From Salinivenus lutea (GTDB lineage: Bacteria > Bacteroidota > Rhodothermia > Rhodothermales > Salinibacteraceae): a DNA stretch of 64,000 nucleotides. Where the stretch lies: contig NCRC01000006.1 of NCBI GenBank assembly GCA_002894685.1, forward strand, positions 62,001-126,000, in the 5' to 3' direction. This document shows, in pieces, positions 1 through 7,783 of this stretch (positions are counted from its first letter, which is position 1; every line of letters starts with the position of its first letter). Below the pieces are notes generated by a model. That model saw nothing but the letters and a program-made list of their open reading frames with translations. It had not been told where the DNA came from and searched no databases. Both the position numbers and the translations under genes were made by a program.

Positions 1-296
1 GCGCCGAGCCACCCCGTGTCGGTAAGGACGAGCACGTACAGGCTGCCCGAGAAGACAAGGGTGCCGGCCAGGAAGCAGTACCCGGCCCAGTCAATTGCGC
101 CGCCCCAGCCCTGGGCCGTTGCCCAGCTGACCACGAGCAGGGCGAGGGCGTGGTACATCTGGTACGTGACCGCCGTGTGGAACGTGTCCAGGCGGTCCGG
201 CGACACGCGGCCCTCCAGTCCGTGTGCGCCGAAGGCGCCGGCCGCCACGGCAAGGCCCGCCAGAACGGCGCCGCAGGCGAGAAAGAAGCGGGTCAT
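1..296 (-). CDS. DUF423 family small membrane protein (partial, 3' end cut by window)
   Basis: The first 98 codons of a minus-strand gene running off the left edge. The protein begins MTRFFLACGAVLAGLAVAAG, followed by AFGAHGLEGRVSPDRLDTFHTAVTYQMYHALALL, the hallmark start of the DUF423 (YgdD-like) inner-membrane family (GAFGAHGL, then a Y-x-MYHALALL helix). Three hydrophobic segments are visible before the cut; the family is usually about 120 residues with four. Function is unknown in the family. It lies 36 bases downstream of rsfS on the same strand, so it may be the last gene of the rsfS transcript. The ATG at 294-296 is the only start that gives the full first helix. Confidence 0.85.
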   Translation of the reverse strand, partial: MTRFFLACGAVLAGLAVAAGAFGAHGLEGRVSPDRLDTFHTAVTYQMYHALALLVVSWATAQGWGGAIDWAGYCFLAGTLVFSGSLYVLVLTDTGWLG

Positions 297-332
297 GAGG
301 AGATGAAGCGGATTCTCGGGGAGCGGGCGTAG

Positions 333-800
333 CTATTCGTCGTCGGGGGAGCGGCGAAGCTCCTGGAGAAAGTCGATCTCCGACGCATCCCCCTCCGGCG
401 AAATCGTCTCGCTTTCGGCCTCTCCCCACAGGCGCTCGATGCGGTAGTGCTCGCGCCGCGACGGGAGAAAGACGTGCACCACCACATCCACGTAGTCGAG
501 CACCACCCACCGCAGATGGTCGGTGCCCTCCGTTTTCCAGGGCTGCTCGCCACACTGTTCCTCAATCCGTTCGCTGACCCCGCGGGCGATGGCGCGCACC
601 TGCAGGTCGGAGTCGCCGGAGCCGATCACGAAAAAGTCGGCCATGCTGCTCACTTCGCGCAGGTCAATTACCGTGATGTCGTGGGCCTTTTTCTCGGCCA
701 TGGCGTTCACGGCGTGGGCGGCGAGCGCAGGGCCGGTGTTCTCCGGGGCGCGGGCCGTGGGGGATTCGGCGGTCGAGGGGGAGGAGTCGGGGGAAGCCAT
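333..800 (-). CDS. rsfS: Ribosomal silencing factor RsfS (Iojap family)
   Basis: 155-residue protein that in characterised bacteria binds uL14 on the 50S subunit and blocks subunit joining when nutrients are short. The core begins near residue 30 (AHAVNAMAEKKAHDITVIDL) and contains the family signatures SSMADFFVIGSGDSDLQVRA and, later, DHLRWVVLDYVDVVVHVF and the YRIERLWG tail. Family members are about 105-130 residues; this one carries about 25 extra polar residues at the N-terminus and an acidic C-terminal tail (PEGDASEIDF...PDDE), typical of halophile proteins. It lies 69 bases after the LytR_C gene in the same direction; linkage of rsfS to LytR-type genes is common. Confidence 0.93.
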   Translation of the reverse strand: MASPDSSPSTAESPTARAPENTGPALAAHAVNAMAEKKAHDITVIDLREVSSMADFFVIGSGDSDLQVRAIARGVSERIEEQCGEQPWKTEGTDHLRWVVLDYVDVVVHVFLPSRREHYRIERLWGEAESETISPEGDASEIDFLQELRRSPDDE

Positions 801-869
801 GCACTTAGGGCATTGGTGGGTGGATACGTGGAGGAAAAACGAACCGGCGGTTGGGCCGGGAATGTCCGA

Positions 870-1331
870 TCACTGCTGAAAGGGGCGAAGGTCGGTGTAG
901 TCGCGGCCAATGACGACGGAGGCGTCGAGGTAGTACTGTCGGCGGATCTCCTGGCGGACGCGACTGGCCGGGAGCCCAAGGGCCTCGGCGACCTTGCGGG
1001 CGGCCTCTCGGTTGCCAACGCGGTCGATCACAACGGACTGCTGCTGGTCGAACGACGAATAGTTGCCCACGTCGACGACGTCGAAGCCGCTGTCACGCAG
1101 GAACTGCGTCGTGCGGGCCGCGAGCCCGTCGATGCCGGCGCCGTTGCGCACCTCTACCTGGATGACCGAGCCGACCAGGGCGGTCGAGTCGTCGGCCGGG
1201 CGCTCGGGGCTCGGGGGAGAGACAAACGCTCGCGAGGCGACCGCGTAGAGCAGCACCGCAACCGCCAGCCCCCCTACGACGAGGGCGGCGTTCAGCGCCC
1301 CGTTGCCAACTTGAGATTGCCACGAAGCCAT
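870..1331 (-). CDS. LytR C-terminal-domain membrane-anchored protein
   Basis: 153 residues: one N-terminal membrane helix (about 12-30, ALNAALVVGGLAVAVLLYAV), a short linker rich in Pro and acidic residues, and a LytR_C-type domain from about 52 (IQVEVRNGAGIDGLAARTTQ) to the end (QEIRRQYYLDASVVIGRDY). LytR_C domains occur at the end of cell-envelope attenuator proteins and as stand-alone anchored proteins; the precise role is unknown. I chose the ATG at 1331; an ATG at 1403 would add 24 residues rich in Arg/Ala before the helix, which is less typical. It is followed by rsfS in the same direction. Confidence 0.75.
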   Translation of the reverse strand: MASWQSQVGNGALNAALVVGGLAVAVLLYAVASRAFVSPPSPERPADDSTALVGSVIQVEVRNGAGIDGLAARTTQFLRDSGFDVVDVGNYSSFDQQQSVVIDRVGNREAARKVAEALGLPASRVRQEIRRQYYLDASVVIGRDYTDLRPFQQ

Positions 1332-1417
1332 AGGCACAAGACTGAGCCATCCAAACACAAAAGCGCGGCAGGCCGGGCGGCGTGCCGCGCTTCGCGTCCG
1401 CAAGACGGGCGGCGCGG

Positions 1418-1933
1418 CTAATTCTGCCAGAAGAGGGTGCTCCTGGGACGGAAGGCGCTGCTGCTACGCGAATGGTATCCGTACGGGCTCATGTAGCGGT
1501 TGTAGGGCCGTTGCTGCACCTGCACCCGAAACTCCATGTTTTCGGAGGGGCGGTACGCCACCTCGGCGTTGCGGAGGTAGACCCGCGGCTCCTGACTCCC
1601 GAAGGTGTTTCCGCCCGTAAACGGGTGGGCCACGCTCACGTCGGCGCGGGCGGCCCAGTTGGAGTTAAATTGCCACATCATCGAGCTCGTGTACGTGCCC
1701 ATGGAGCTCGTCTCGCCCCCAAAGGAGGAGAACGAGGCCTCGTAGGAATGACTCATGCGGAAATGCTCGGCGCCAAAGAGATCCCCGAGCGCATTCACGG
1801 CGGCCGAGCCGGTATCATACAGCTGGGTCTGGACCGAGCGGCTTTGCTGGGCCGTTTCCCGGAGCTGGGCCTGGGCCGGGGCCATCACGCTCAGCATAAA
1901 CGCGAGGCACAGGAGCGAAAGAGCGGTGCGCAT
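1418..1933 (-). CDS. Secreted hypothetical protein, possibly outer-membrane
   Basis: 171 residues with a clear signal peptide (MRTALSLLCLAFMLSVMAPA, cleavage after AQA). The mature part starts with a Gln/Ser-rich helix, then alternating aromatic and polar stretches (MWQFNSNWAARADVSVAHPF, VAYRPSENMEFRVQVQQRPY) that resemble beta-hairpins of an outer-membrane or surface protein, ending in FWQN. I do not recognise a family. The start is set by a strong Shine-Dalgarno (GGAGG, five bases before the ATG at 1933); a longer reading frame to 2029 is rejected for that reason. It is divergent from tsaD, with 170 bases between them. Confidence 0.7.
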   Translation of the reverse strand: MRTALSLLCLAFMLSVMAPAQAQLRETAQQSRSVQTQLYDTGSAAVNALGDLFGAEHFRMSHSYEASFSSFGGETSSMGTYTSSMMWQFNSNWAARADVSVAHPFTGGNTFGSQEPRVYLRNAEVAYRPSENMEFRVQVQQRPYNRYMSPYGYHSRSSSAFRPRSTLFWQN

Positions 1934-1937
1934 GAGA

Positions 1938-1944
1938 ACCTCCG
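1938..1944 (-). promoter_or_regulatory. Shine-Dalgarno site fixing the start at 1933
   Basis: On the minus strand the bases before the ATG read GACGGAGG-TTCTC-ATG. A GGAGG core at near-ideal spacing is uncommon in this window, where most genes lack a clear site, and it decides between the ATG at 1933 and an upstream in-frame start. Confidence 0.65.
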
Positions 1945-2103
1945 TCGTCGGTTCGGAAGGGTGCGTAGCAGAGGCAAATGTTTGTCCACGACACCATACC
2001 CTGAACGGGCTGGTTTGTTCGGGCTTCACGCGCGCGGAGGATCCCGTGCCGATTTGTCCGCGTGAACAGGAGCGCTCCGGCTCAGTGTCTGCTCCGTCTT
2101 CCC

Positions 2104-3108
2104 ATGCGCATCCTCGGCCTCGAAAGCTCGTGCGACGACACGGCCGCCGCCGTGCTCGACGACGGGGCGGTGCGGTCCAGCGTCGTCTCGTCGCAGGCCG
2201 ATCTGCACGAGGACTACGGCGGGGTGGTGCCGGAGCTGGCCTCGCGCAACCACCAGCGCTACATCGTGCCGGTGGTGGAGGCGGCCCTCGAGGAGGCCGA
2301 GGTGTCCCCGTCCACCCTCGACGCGGTGGCCGTCACCTACGGGCCGGGCCTTCCGGGCTCGCTCCTGGTGGGGCTGAGCTTCGGAAAAGCCTTTGCCCGC
2401 GGGCTCGACGTGCCCCTGCTGGGCGTGAACCACCTGGAGGGGCATCTCTACTCGGCGGATGTGAAGGGGCCGCCCGTCCCCCGCCCGTACCTCTGCCTTG
2501 TCGTGTCCGGCGGGCACACCGAACTGGTGCACGTGACGGAGGATCGCGAGCATCGGGTGTTGGGGCGCACGCGCGACGACGCGGCGGGCGAGGCGTTCGA
2601 CAAGACCGCGCAGCTGTTTGGGCTCGGCTACCCCGGTGGCCCGGCGATCGACCGGCACGCGCAGGCGGGCGACCCGGCCTTCCACGAGTTCCCGCGCACC
2701 CGCCTCGACGACTACGACTTCTCGTTCAGCGGCCTCAAAACGTCGGTGCTCTACTACCTCCGCGACCGCCCGGACGATGAGCGCACCCGCCTGCTGGCCG
2801 ACCATCGCGCCGACCTCTGCGCGTCGGTGCAGGCCGCGGTGGTGGACGCGCTCGTGGATGCCACCCGCCGGGCCGCCGCCGAGACGGGGGCGGCCCACGT
2901 GGCCGTGGTGGGCGGCGTGGCGGCCAACTCGGCCCTCCGCCGTCAAATGAAAGAGGCCGGAACCCACGACGGATTCGAGGTGCACGTGCCGCCGCTCGCC
3001 TACTGTACCGACAACGCGGCGATGATTGCCAACGTGGGCCGGATGCACCTGGACACGGGGCGGGACAGCCCGCCCACCCTCGACGTTGCGCCCAACCTTC
3101 AACTGTGA
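2104..3108 (+). CDS. tsaD: tRNA N6-adenosine threonylcarbamoyltransferase TsaD
   Basis: 334 residues, the usual length. TsaD, with TsaB and TsaE, transfers the threonylcarbamoyl group to A37 of tRNAs reading ANN codons. Seen: the N-terminal RILGLESSCDDTAAAV, the metal-binding NHLEGHLYS (the usual HxEGH with the first His as N-H-L-E-G-H), the VSGGHTELV loop, FDKTAQLFGLGYPGGPAIDR, FSFSGLKTSVLYY, and the C-terminal VGGVAANSALR and YCTDNAAMIA motifs. The ATG at 2104 begins directly with the ASKHA fold; an in-frame ATG 42 bases upstream gives a poor extension. mltG follows 95 bases downstream on the same strand. Confidence 0.97.
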   Translation: MRILGLESSCDDTAAAVLDDGAVRSSVVSSQADLHEDYGGVVPELASRNHQRYIVPVVEAALEEAEVSPSTLDAVAVTYGPGLPGSLLVGLSFGKAFARGLDVPLLGVNHLEGHLYSADVKGPPVPRPYLCLVVSGGHTELVHVTEDREHRVLGRTRDDAAGEAFDKTAQLFGLGYPGGPAIDRHAQAGDPAFHEFPRTRLDDYDFSFSGLKTSVLYYLRDRPDDERTRLLADHRADLCASVQAAVVDALVDATRRAAAETGAAHVAVVGGVAANSALRRQMKEAGTHDGFEVHVPPLAYCTDNAAMIANVGRMHLDTGRDSPPTLDVAPNLQL

Positions 3109-3203
3109 CGCCCCGTCATGTGGCTCAACACGCCGGGTGAGCGTGCGTTGATCGATTCCGACATGCGGGGGCTGCGCTCTTTCCCCACGACCTGCGACTT
3201 CGT

Positions 3204-4244
3204 ATGCTGACCCGTCGTGCCCTGGTCGTTGTTGCGGCCTCGTGCCTGCTCCTCAGCGGGATTGGGCTTGGGGGCGGCGGACTGTTGGTGTTTGGCCCCA
3301 ACACGACGCCCGACACGCCACGCAGTGTCATCGTGCCCCGCGACGCGACGCTGGAGGCAACGATCGACTCGCTGCAGGCCCAGGACATTCTCGCCGCCCC
3401 GTCCACGTTCCGGCTGCTGGCGACCGTGACCGGGTGGGGCGATCAGATGAAGGCCGGCCACTATCGCATTCGCGGCGGGCAGTCGAACTACCACCTCCTC
3501 GATCGCCTGCGGCGGGGCCTCCAGGACCCGGTGCGCCTGACGATCCCGCCCGGCACGCGGCCCGAGACGATGGCCCAGGTCGTGGGGCGCCGCCTTGAAC
3601 TGACGCCCCAGGCGTTCCGGACGGCCCTGCGCGACACGAGCCTCGCCCGCGAGCTGGGCACGACGCCGGAGCAGCTGTTTGGGTACATGATGCCGGAGAC
3701 GTACGAGCTCTACTGGCACACCTCGCCCGAGCGGGTGGTGCGTCGCGTGAAGGCGTCGTTCGATCGGTTCTACGAGCGCCACCTGGCCGCCGGGGCCGAC
3801 AGCCTCGGCCTCTCGAAGCAGGAGGTTATCACGCTGGCGTCCATCGTGGAGTGGGAGGCGTTGCTCGACGAGGAGAAGCCCAAGATCGCCGGGGTGTATG
3901 TGAACCGCCTCCGCGACGGCTGGCGCCTGCAGGCCGATCCTACGATCCAGTACGTGCTCCTCCAGACCGAGGGGGAGCGCACGCGGCGCGTGCTCTACGA
4001 CGACCTGGAGATCGACCACCCCTACAACACCTACCAGATTCGCGGCCTGCCGCCGGGGCCCATCACCAACCCGTCGCCCTCGTCGCTCCGCGCCGCCACG
4101 CAGCCCGCGCAGCACGACTACTACTACTTTGCGGCGACGGGCGACGGGGGGCACACCTTCAGCCGCACCCTGCGGGAGCACAACCGCGCCGCGGACAAGT
4201 ACCAGCGCCGCCTGGAGCGGCGGGCGGAGGAGAACTCGCGGTAG
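3204..4244 (+). CDS. mltG: Endolytic murein transglycosylase MltG
   Basis: 346 residues. MltG-family enzymes cut nascent peptidoglycan glycan strands at the inner membrane and are thought to end chain growth. One N-terminal membrane helix (about 4-28, RRALVVVAASCLLLSGIGLG) is followed by a periplasmic LysM-like part (about 45-115) and the YceG catalytic domain. The catalytic Glu is E216 in LASIVEWEA, and the family motifs FGYMMPETYELYW, IAGVYVNRLRDGWRLQADPT and YNTYQIRGLPPGPITNPS are intact. The gene ends 6 bases from the convergent FadL-family gene, leaving no room for a separate terminator. Confidence 0.95.
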   Translation: MLTRRALVVVAASCLLLSGIGLGGGGLLVFGPNTTPDTPRSVIVPRDATLEATIDSLQAQDILAAPSTFRLLATVTGWGDQMKAGHYRIRGGQSNYHLLDRLRRGLQDPVRLTIPPGTRPETMAQVVGRRLELTPQAFRTALRDTSLARELGTTPEQLFGYMMPETYELYWHTSPERVVRRVKASFDRFYERHLAAGADSLGLSKQEVITLASIVEWEALLDEEKPKIAGVYVNRLRDGWRLQADPTIQYVLLQTEGERTRRVLYDDLEIDHPYNTYQIRGLPPGPITNPSPSSLRAATQPAQHDYYYFAATGDGGHTFSRTLREHNRAADKYQRRLERRAEENSR

Positions 4245-4250
4245 TCGCGG

Positions 4251-5891
4251 TTAGAACTGGTACCGCACGCCCACCTGGAACTGGTTGCGGATCACATCCT
4301 CGTCGATGACCGGCGGGGGCGTGCCTTCCACAATGTCGTTCTGGATGAGCGAGGGGTCGGGCTGGGGGTACGGCTGGAACTGATCCTGCGTGCGCTCCTG
4401 CATCCAGCCCGCGTCCAGGATGAGCTGCTCGCTGAAGGGGTAGCTCAGGCCCAGCGAGAAAAAGGTGCGTGCCCGATCTTCCGTCTCGCCGTCGAGGGTC
4501 GTGATCTCAAACGAGCGGGGGTCGGGGCGATACCCCGCGCCGCCCCGGGCGGTCAGCCCGCCGGCGAACTGATATTCGACGCCGCCCCGCCAGTTGAATA
4601 CGGCGCGGAAGTCGTCCTCGATGGTTTCATTGGCGACGGGGAAGTCGAACGACTCGGAGTCGAGCGAGAGGGTGGACCAGTCCACGAACTCCACGTCGGC
4701 GGCCACGCGCAGGCGCCCGGTGTCGTACGCCAGCCCGGCCCCGTAGCGCCAGGGCGTGCGCACGCTGTAGTCGAAGGTGCCCCGGGCCTCATCCTCGTCC
4801 GGGTCGTCGCCGTAGGCCAGCGGGCCGCCCTCGCTGAAGGTCGTTCGGACGAACGCATCGGTAAAGTCCTCGCTGACACTGGTCCACGTGGGCGTTTCGG
4901 CCGTCAGCCCGAGACGGAGGGTCGGCGTGAGGTCGGCCGAGAGGCCCAGCCGCAGGTTGAAGCCCGTCAGGTCCGACTCAAAGTTCTCCCGGAACGTGAC
5001 GGTCTCCAGCCCGAAGCGGTCCGAGGCGCCGTCGAGGTCCCCGTCGACCTCGTAGCCCGCGTTCTCGTTGAAGGCGTCGATCTCTTCCACCTCATTCTCA
5101 AAGAAGTAGCGCCCGATAGTGACGTTGGCCGTCGCGCCCGCCATCACGCCCGGGGCGATCGCCACGGCGCCGCCGAAGTTCAGTTCGTTGAGGCGGCCCT
5201 CCCGGCGAACGGTGCCCTCCTGCACGATGCGCGTACCGGGGAAAACGGCGGGCTCGAAGGGATACTCGCCGGCCTGAAAGTCGCCGCCGAAGAACTCGGT
5301 GGCACCGCCCGTAAACCCGACGAAGGGCCGGATTGGGGTGACGACCGGGAGGCCGTCGTCGTCGACGCTCCACTCGTTCCCCTCGGCGAAGGCGGGGAGG
5401 AGGAACTGCGTGATGGAGTTTTGCTCGTTCTCGCCGCGGTAGCGGAGGGTGCGGTCGAAGGTGCTCGTCTGCGTGAAGCCGAGGGCGAGGACGAGGGACC
5501 CCTGCGCGGTGGGGGCGCGGTAGACCCCGGCGAAGGAGCCGAGGCGGACCGACGACGCCGAGCCGTCCCGCCCGAAGCGGGAGGCGCTGCCCACCTGGTA
5601 CGACGCATCGTCGGTGGCGCTCAGAAGGCTCATGCTGCCCGCAAACTCGGAGGTTTCGTAGAAGCCCAGGCCCGCCGGGTTCGTGTACAGGGCGCTCAGG
5701 TCGGCCCATCCGGCGGTGCCGGCGCCGCTCATGCCCAGGGCGCGTGCGCCGATGGCGGGCTCCCGGAGGGAGAGGCGCAGGGCGTCGTCGGCCGTTTGGG
5801 CCTGGACGGGCAGCGCGGCGAGGGCGAGGAGCAGGCCGCCGCCCAGCGCGGCGAGGAGGCGAGCGGGAGACGGCAGCAGGGTCGGGAGCAT
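4251..5891 (-). CDS. OmpP1/FadL/TodX-family outer-membrane protein
   Basis: 546 residues with a signal peptide (hydrophobic LLAALGGGLLLALAALPVQA, cleavage near AQA-QT). The mature N-terminus ALRLSLREPAIGARALGMSG, then AGTAGWADLSALYTNPAGLGF, is the diagnostic start of the FadL/OmpP1 family; these are 14-stranded barrels that take up hydrophobic compounds. The rest is alternating beta strands with acidic loops (DDPDEDEARG, EVEEIDAFNENAG), and it ends VIRNQFQVGVRYQF with a C-terminal Phe as expected for barrel assembly. The substrate cannot be told from sequence. It is convergent with mltG and sits 136 bases downstream of the lipoprotein gene at 6028-7425. Confidence 0.85.
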   Translation of the reverse strand: MLPTLLPSPARLLAALGGGLLLALAALPVQAQTADDALRLSLREPAIGARALGMSGAGTAGWADLSALYTNPAGLGFYETSEFAGSMSLLSATDDASYQVGSASRFGRDGSASSVRLGSFAGVYRAPTAQGSLVLALGFTQTSTFDRTLRYRGENEQNSITQFLLPAFAEGNEWSVDDDGLPVVTPIRPFVGFTGGATEFFGGDFQAGEYPFEPAVFPGTRIVQEGTVRREGRLNELNFGGAVAIAPGVMAGATANVTIGRYFFENEVEEIDAFNENAGYEVDGDLDGASDRFGLETVTFRENFESDLTGFNLRLGLSADLTPTLRLGLTAETPTWTSVSEDFTDAFVRTTFSEGGPLAYGDDPDEDEARGTFDYSVRTPWRYGAGLAYDTGRLRVAADVEFVDWSTLSLDSESFDFPVANETIEDDFRAVFNWRGGVEYQFAGGLTARGGAGYRPDPRSFEITTLDGETEDRARTFFSLGLSYPFSEQLILDAGWMQERTQDQFQPYPQPDPSLIQNDIVEGTPPPVIDEDVIRNQFQVGVRYQF

Positions 5892-6027
5892 GGAGGAGGG
5901 GAGGGTTGGTCCGAAAGGGAAGCGTCGGGGTCAGACACACCGGGGGCACGGTCCCGGGTCAGGTTGGGACAAGCCCCCGGTGGGGTGGGCGAGGTGGAGG
6001 GCCCGAAAGACAAGCGTCGCCGGGCGG

Positions 6028-7425
6028 CTACCGATCCCCGTCATCGTCGCTTCGGCCCCGTCGGCCGCCGCGGTCCGAATCGCTCGACGATCCGGAGGAA
6101 CGGGAGCCGCGGGCCTGGGTGCCCGAGTCATCGGAGGACGAGGAGCGGGTGCGGGGCGAGGTCGAGCGCTCCGGCGTGGTGCGGGTGCGGCCCGAGCGCG
6201 TTCGGGTCTCGGGGGCGTTCCAGGACTCAGACGTCCACTCCCGGGGGGAGGACTCGCGCCGCTGCACCCGGTCCTCGCGGAGCTGCTCGTACAGACGCTG
6301 GTCGCGGCGGAGCTGGTCGAGGTCCAGCCGGCTCTCGATTCGAGACGTGCGGGCGGGACCGATGCGGCCGGTAGGGGCGCGGCGCAACTCCTCCGATTGC
6401 AGTCGGCCGGTGCTGTCGCGCCGAAACCGCGGGGCGGCACTGTTTCCGTCGCGGGCATTCCGCTCAGCCCCCCTCATCGGGCGGGCGGCCTGGTCGGCCC
6501 GTGCCCGATTGGTGCGGGCGCGGGCGTTCTCGTTGTCGGTGTCGCGTCCGCTTCGACGGCCCGTTCGGCGGTCCGGTGTGCGCTCGGGCTCGCGCTCCCG
6601 GACCGTGCGGTTCGCTCCGCGGTCGTTGTCGGTTCGGCCGGGGCGCGTGGCCCGACCCACCCGTCCGTTGCCGGTCCGATCCGACGAGGCCCTTCCCGTC
6701 GTGGCCCGGCGCGGGGTGTCGTCCCGATCGCTGCCGCGTACCGACCGCCCAATGCGAGCGTTGTCGTTCGTGGGGACCGACCGGCGTGCGGCGCGGCGCG
6801 CCTCGCCCGCGTCGCGGGAGACGACGTCGCGCGTGCTCTGGCCTACGGTGCCGCCGCGCGGACGGTACGTGCGGCCCGCAAACGACCGATCCTCATCGAA
6901 GTCGTCGTCGAAGTAGTAGTAATTGTTCGTGTAGTAGCGCGGGCCGAAGGGCGAGTACCCGTAGCGGTGCCACGAGGAGTAGCGCCACGGCCGGTGGTAG
7001 TAGAACGGCGACCCGAAGTGGAACGACAGCGAGAAGCGCGTCCCGGAGGGATAGAACGAGTCGTGGTAGAACGGGTCGTGGTACCAGTCGTCGAAGTAGG
7101 TGCGGTACCGGTACGGCGCGCCGTACTTGTATTTGTACTTGTACTCGTACAGGTATTCGTACTCGTCCGCGTAGGCCATCTCGTCGTAGCGATCGTCGTA
7201 GCGCACCCCCACGCCGTCGCGGTATTCGCGGCGGTACTCATCGGCGTACTGCGGCGTCTCCGCCCGGTCTGCGGTGCGGGTTTGCTGCTTGTCCGGGGCC
7301 GAGCGGCCCGTGTCAGCCGTCTGAAGCTGCGTGTAGCAGCCCGTGAGTCCCAGGGAGAGCACCACGAGAAGAACGGGAGAGACCCAGCCCCTCAGCGAGC
7401 GGGTCCAGAACGAAGCGTGAATCAT
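6028..7425 (-). CDS. Tyr-rich/Arg-rich lipoprotein of unknown function
   Basis: 465 residues. A lipoprotein signal (hydrophobic PVLLVVLSLGLTGC, lipobox LTGC) precedes a mature start CYTQLQTAD. Residues about 60-190 are extraordinarily rich in Tyr, Arg and Asp (YEYLYEYKYKYKYG, FGPRYYTNNYYYFDDDFDED). The remaining C-terminal half is low-complexity Arg/Thr/Ser/Asp, with many R-T-R and R-D-R repeats, ending in an SSSDSDRGGRRGRSDDDGDR-like tail. No enzyme motif is visible. The start at 7425 is chosen because it gives the lipobox at residue 28; a longer frame would bury the signal. The next gene upstream (7784-9133) encodes a lipoprotein with the same LTGCYT(Q/K)L signature and a similar Ser/Arg/Asp tail, so the two look like diverged paralogues. 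Confidence 0.65.
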   Translation of the reverse strand: MIHASFWTRSLRGWVSPVLLVVLSLGLTGCYTQLQTADTGRSAPDKQQTRTADRAETPQYADEYRREYRDGVGVRYDDRYDEMAYADEYEYLYEYKYKYKYGAPYRYRTYFDDWYHDPFYHDSFYPSGTRFSLSFHFGSPFYYHRPWRYSSWHRYGYSPFGPRYYTNNYYYFDDDFDEDRSFAGRTYRPRGGTVGQSTRDVVSRDAGEARRAARRSVPTNDNARIGRSVRGSDRDDTPRRATTGRASSDRTGNGRVGRATRPGRTDNDRGANRTVREREPERTPDRRTGRRSGRDTDNENARARTNRARADQAARPMRGAERNARDGNSAAPRFRRDSTGRLQSEELRRAPTGRIGPARTSRIESRLDLDQLRRDQRLYEQLREDRVQRRESSPREWTSESWNAPETRTRSGRTRTTPERSTSPRTRSSSSDDSGTQARGSRSSGSSSDSDRGGRRGRSDDDGDR

Positions 7426-7783
7426 AATGATCACCCCGGCAGGATAGGTGGCAGACGATGTCACTCTTGTACGCGAGGACTCGCCAAAAGTTACCGAGCG
7501 AGGCTCGCTCGGAACGGCAGAGTACAACGACAAAGGAGCAAATCTCATGCGGGCTTTCCGCCGTTCACTGAGGAAGCCGCAATGAGAGGGGCTGTGGTAA
7601 CAATTCCCGCCGGAAAGGGGGGCGGGAAGGAGGGGCGGAAGACATCAGTCCCCGTTCGGGGAGGGCGACCGTCCAGGGAAAGGGACACTTCGGAGATGAA
7701 ATCCAACAGTTGGGGGCCGCCCCCCCTTCCCCGATCGGGGCCGGCCCGCCTCTCGTGCAATCGGTCCGTGGCCTCCAAATTGT
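7426..7783. other. 358-base intergenic region with palindromes between two lipoprotein genes
   Basis: No gene is supported here. The part next to 7425 holds the leader and probable promoter of the downstream lipoprotein gene, with a perfect 9+1+9 inverted repeat at 7494-7512. The part next to 7784 holds GC-rich inverted repeats: TCCCCG-TT-CGGGGA at 7649-7662 and CCCCGATCGGGG at 7729-7740. These could serve as a terminator for the upstream gene, but no U-run follows on the minus strand. Confidence 0.5.
7486..7512 (-). promoter_or_regulatory. Operator-like palindrome abutting a possible -7 element
   Basis: The inverted repeat CCGAGCGAG-G-CTCGCTCGG (7494-7512) is perfect, with nine-base arms and a one-base centre. 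On the minus strand it is followed at once by TAACTTTT (7493-7486), which resembles the Bacteroidota -7 element TAnnTTTG, about 60 bases before the lipoprotein start at 7425. A palindrome in the spacer of a promoter is a classic repressor site; no convincing -33 TTG was found, so the promoter assignment is tentative. Confidence 0.45.
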
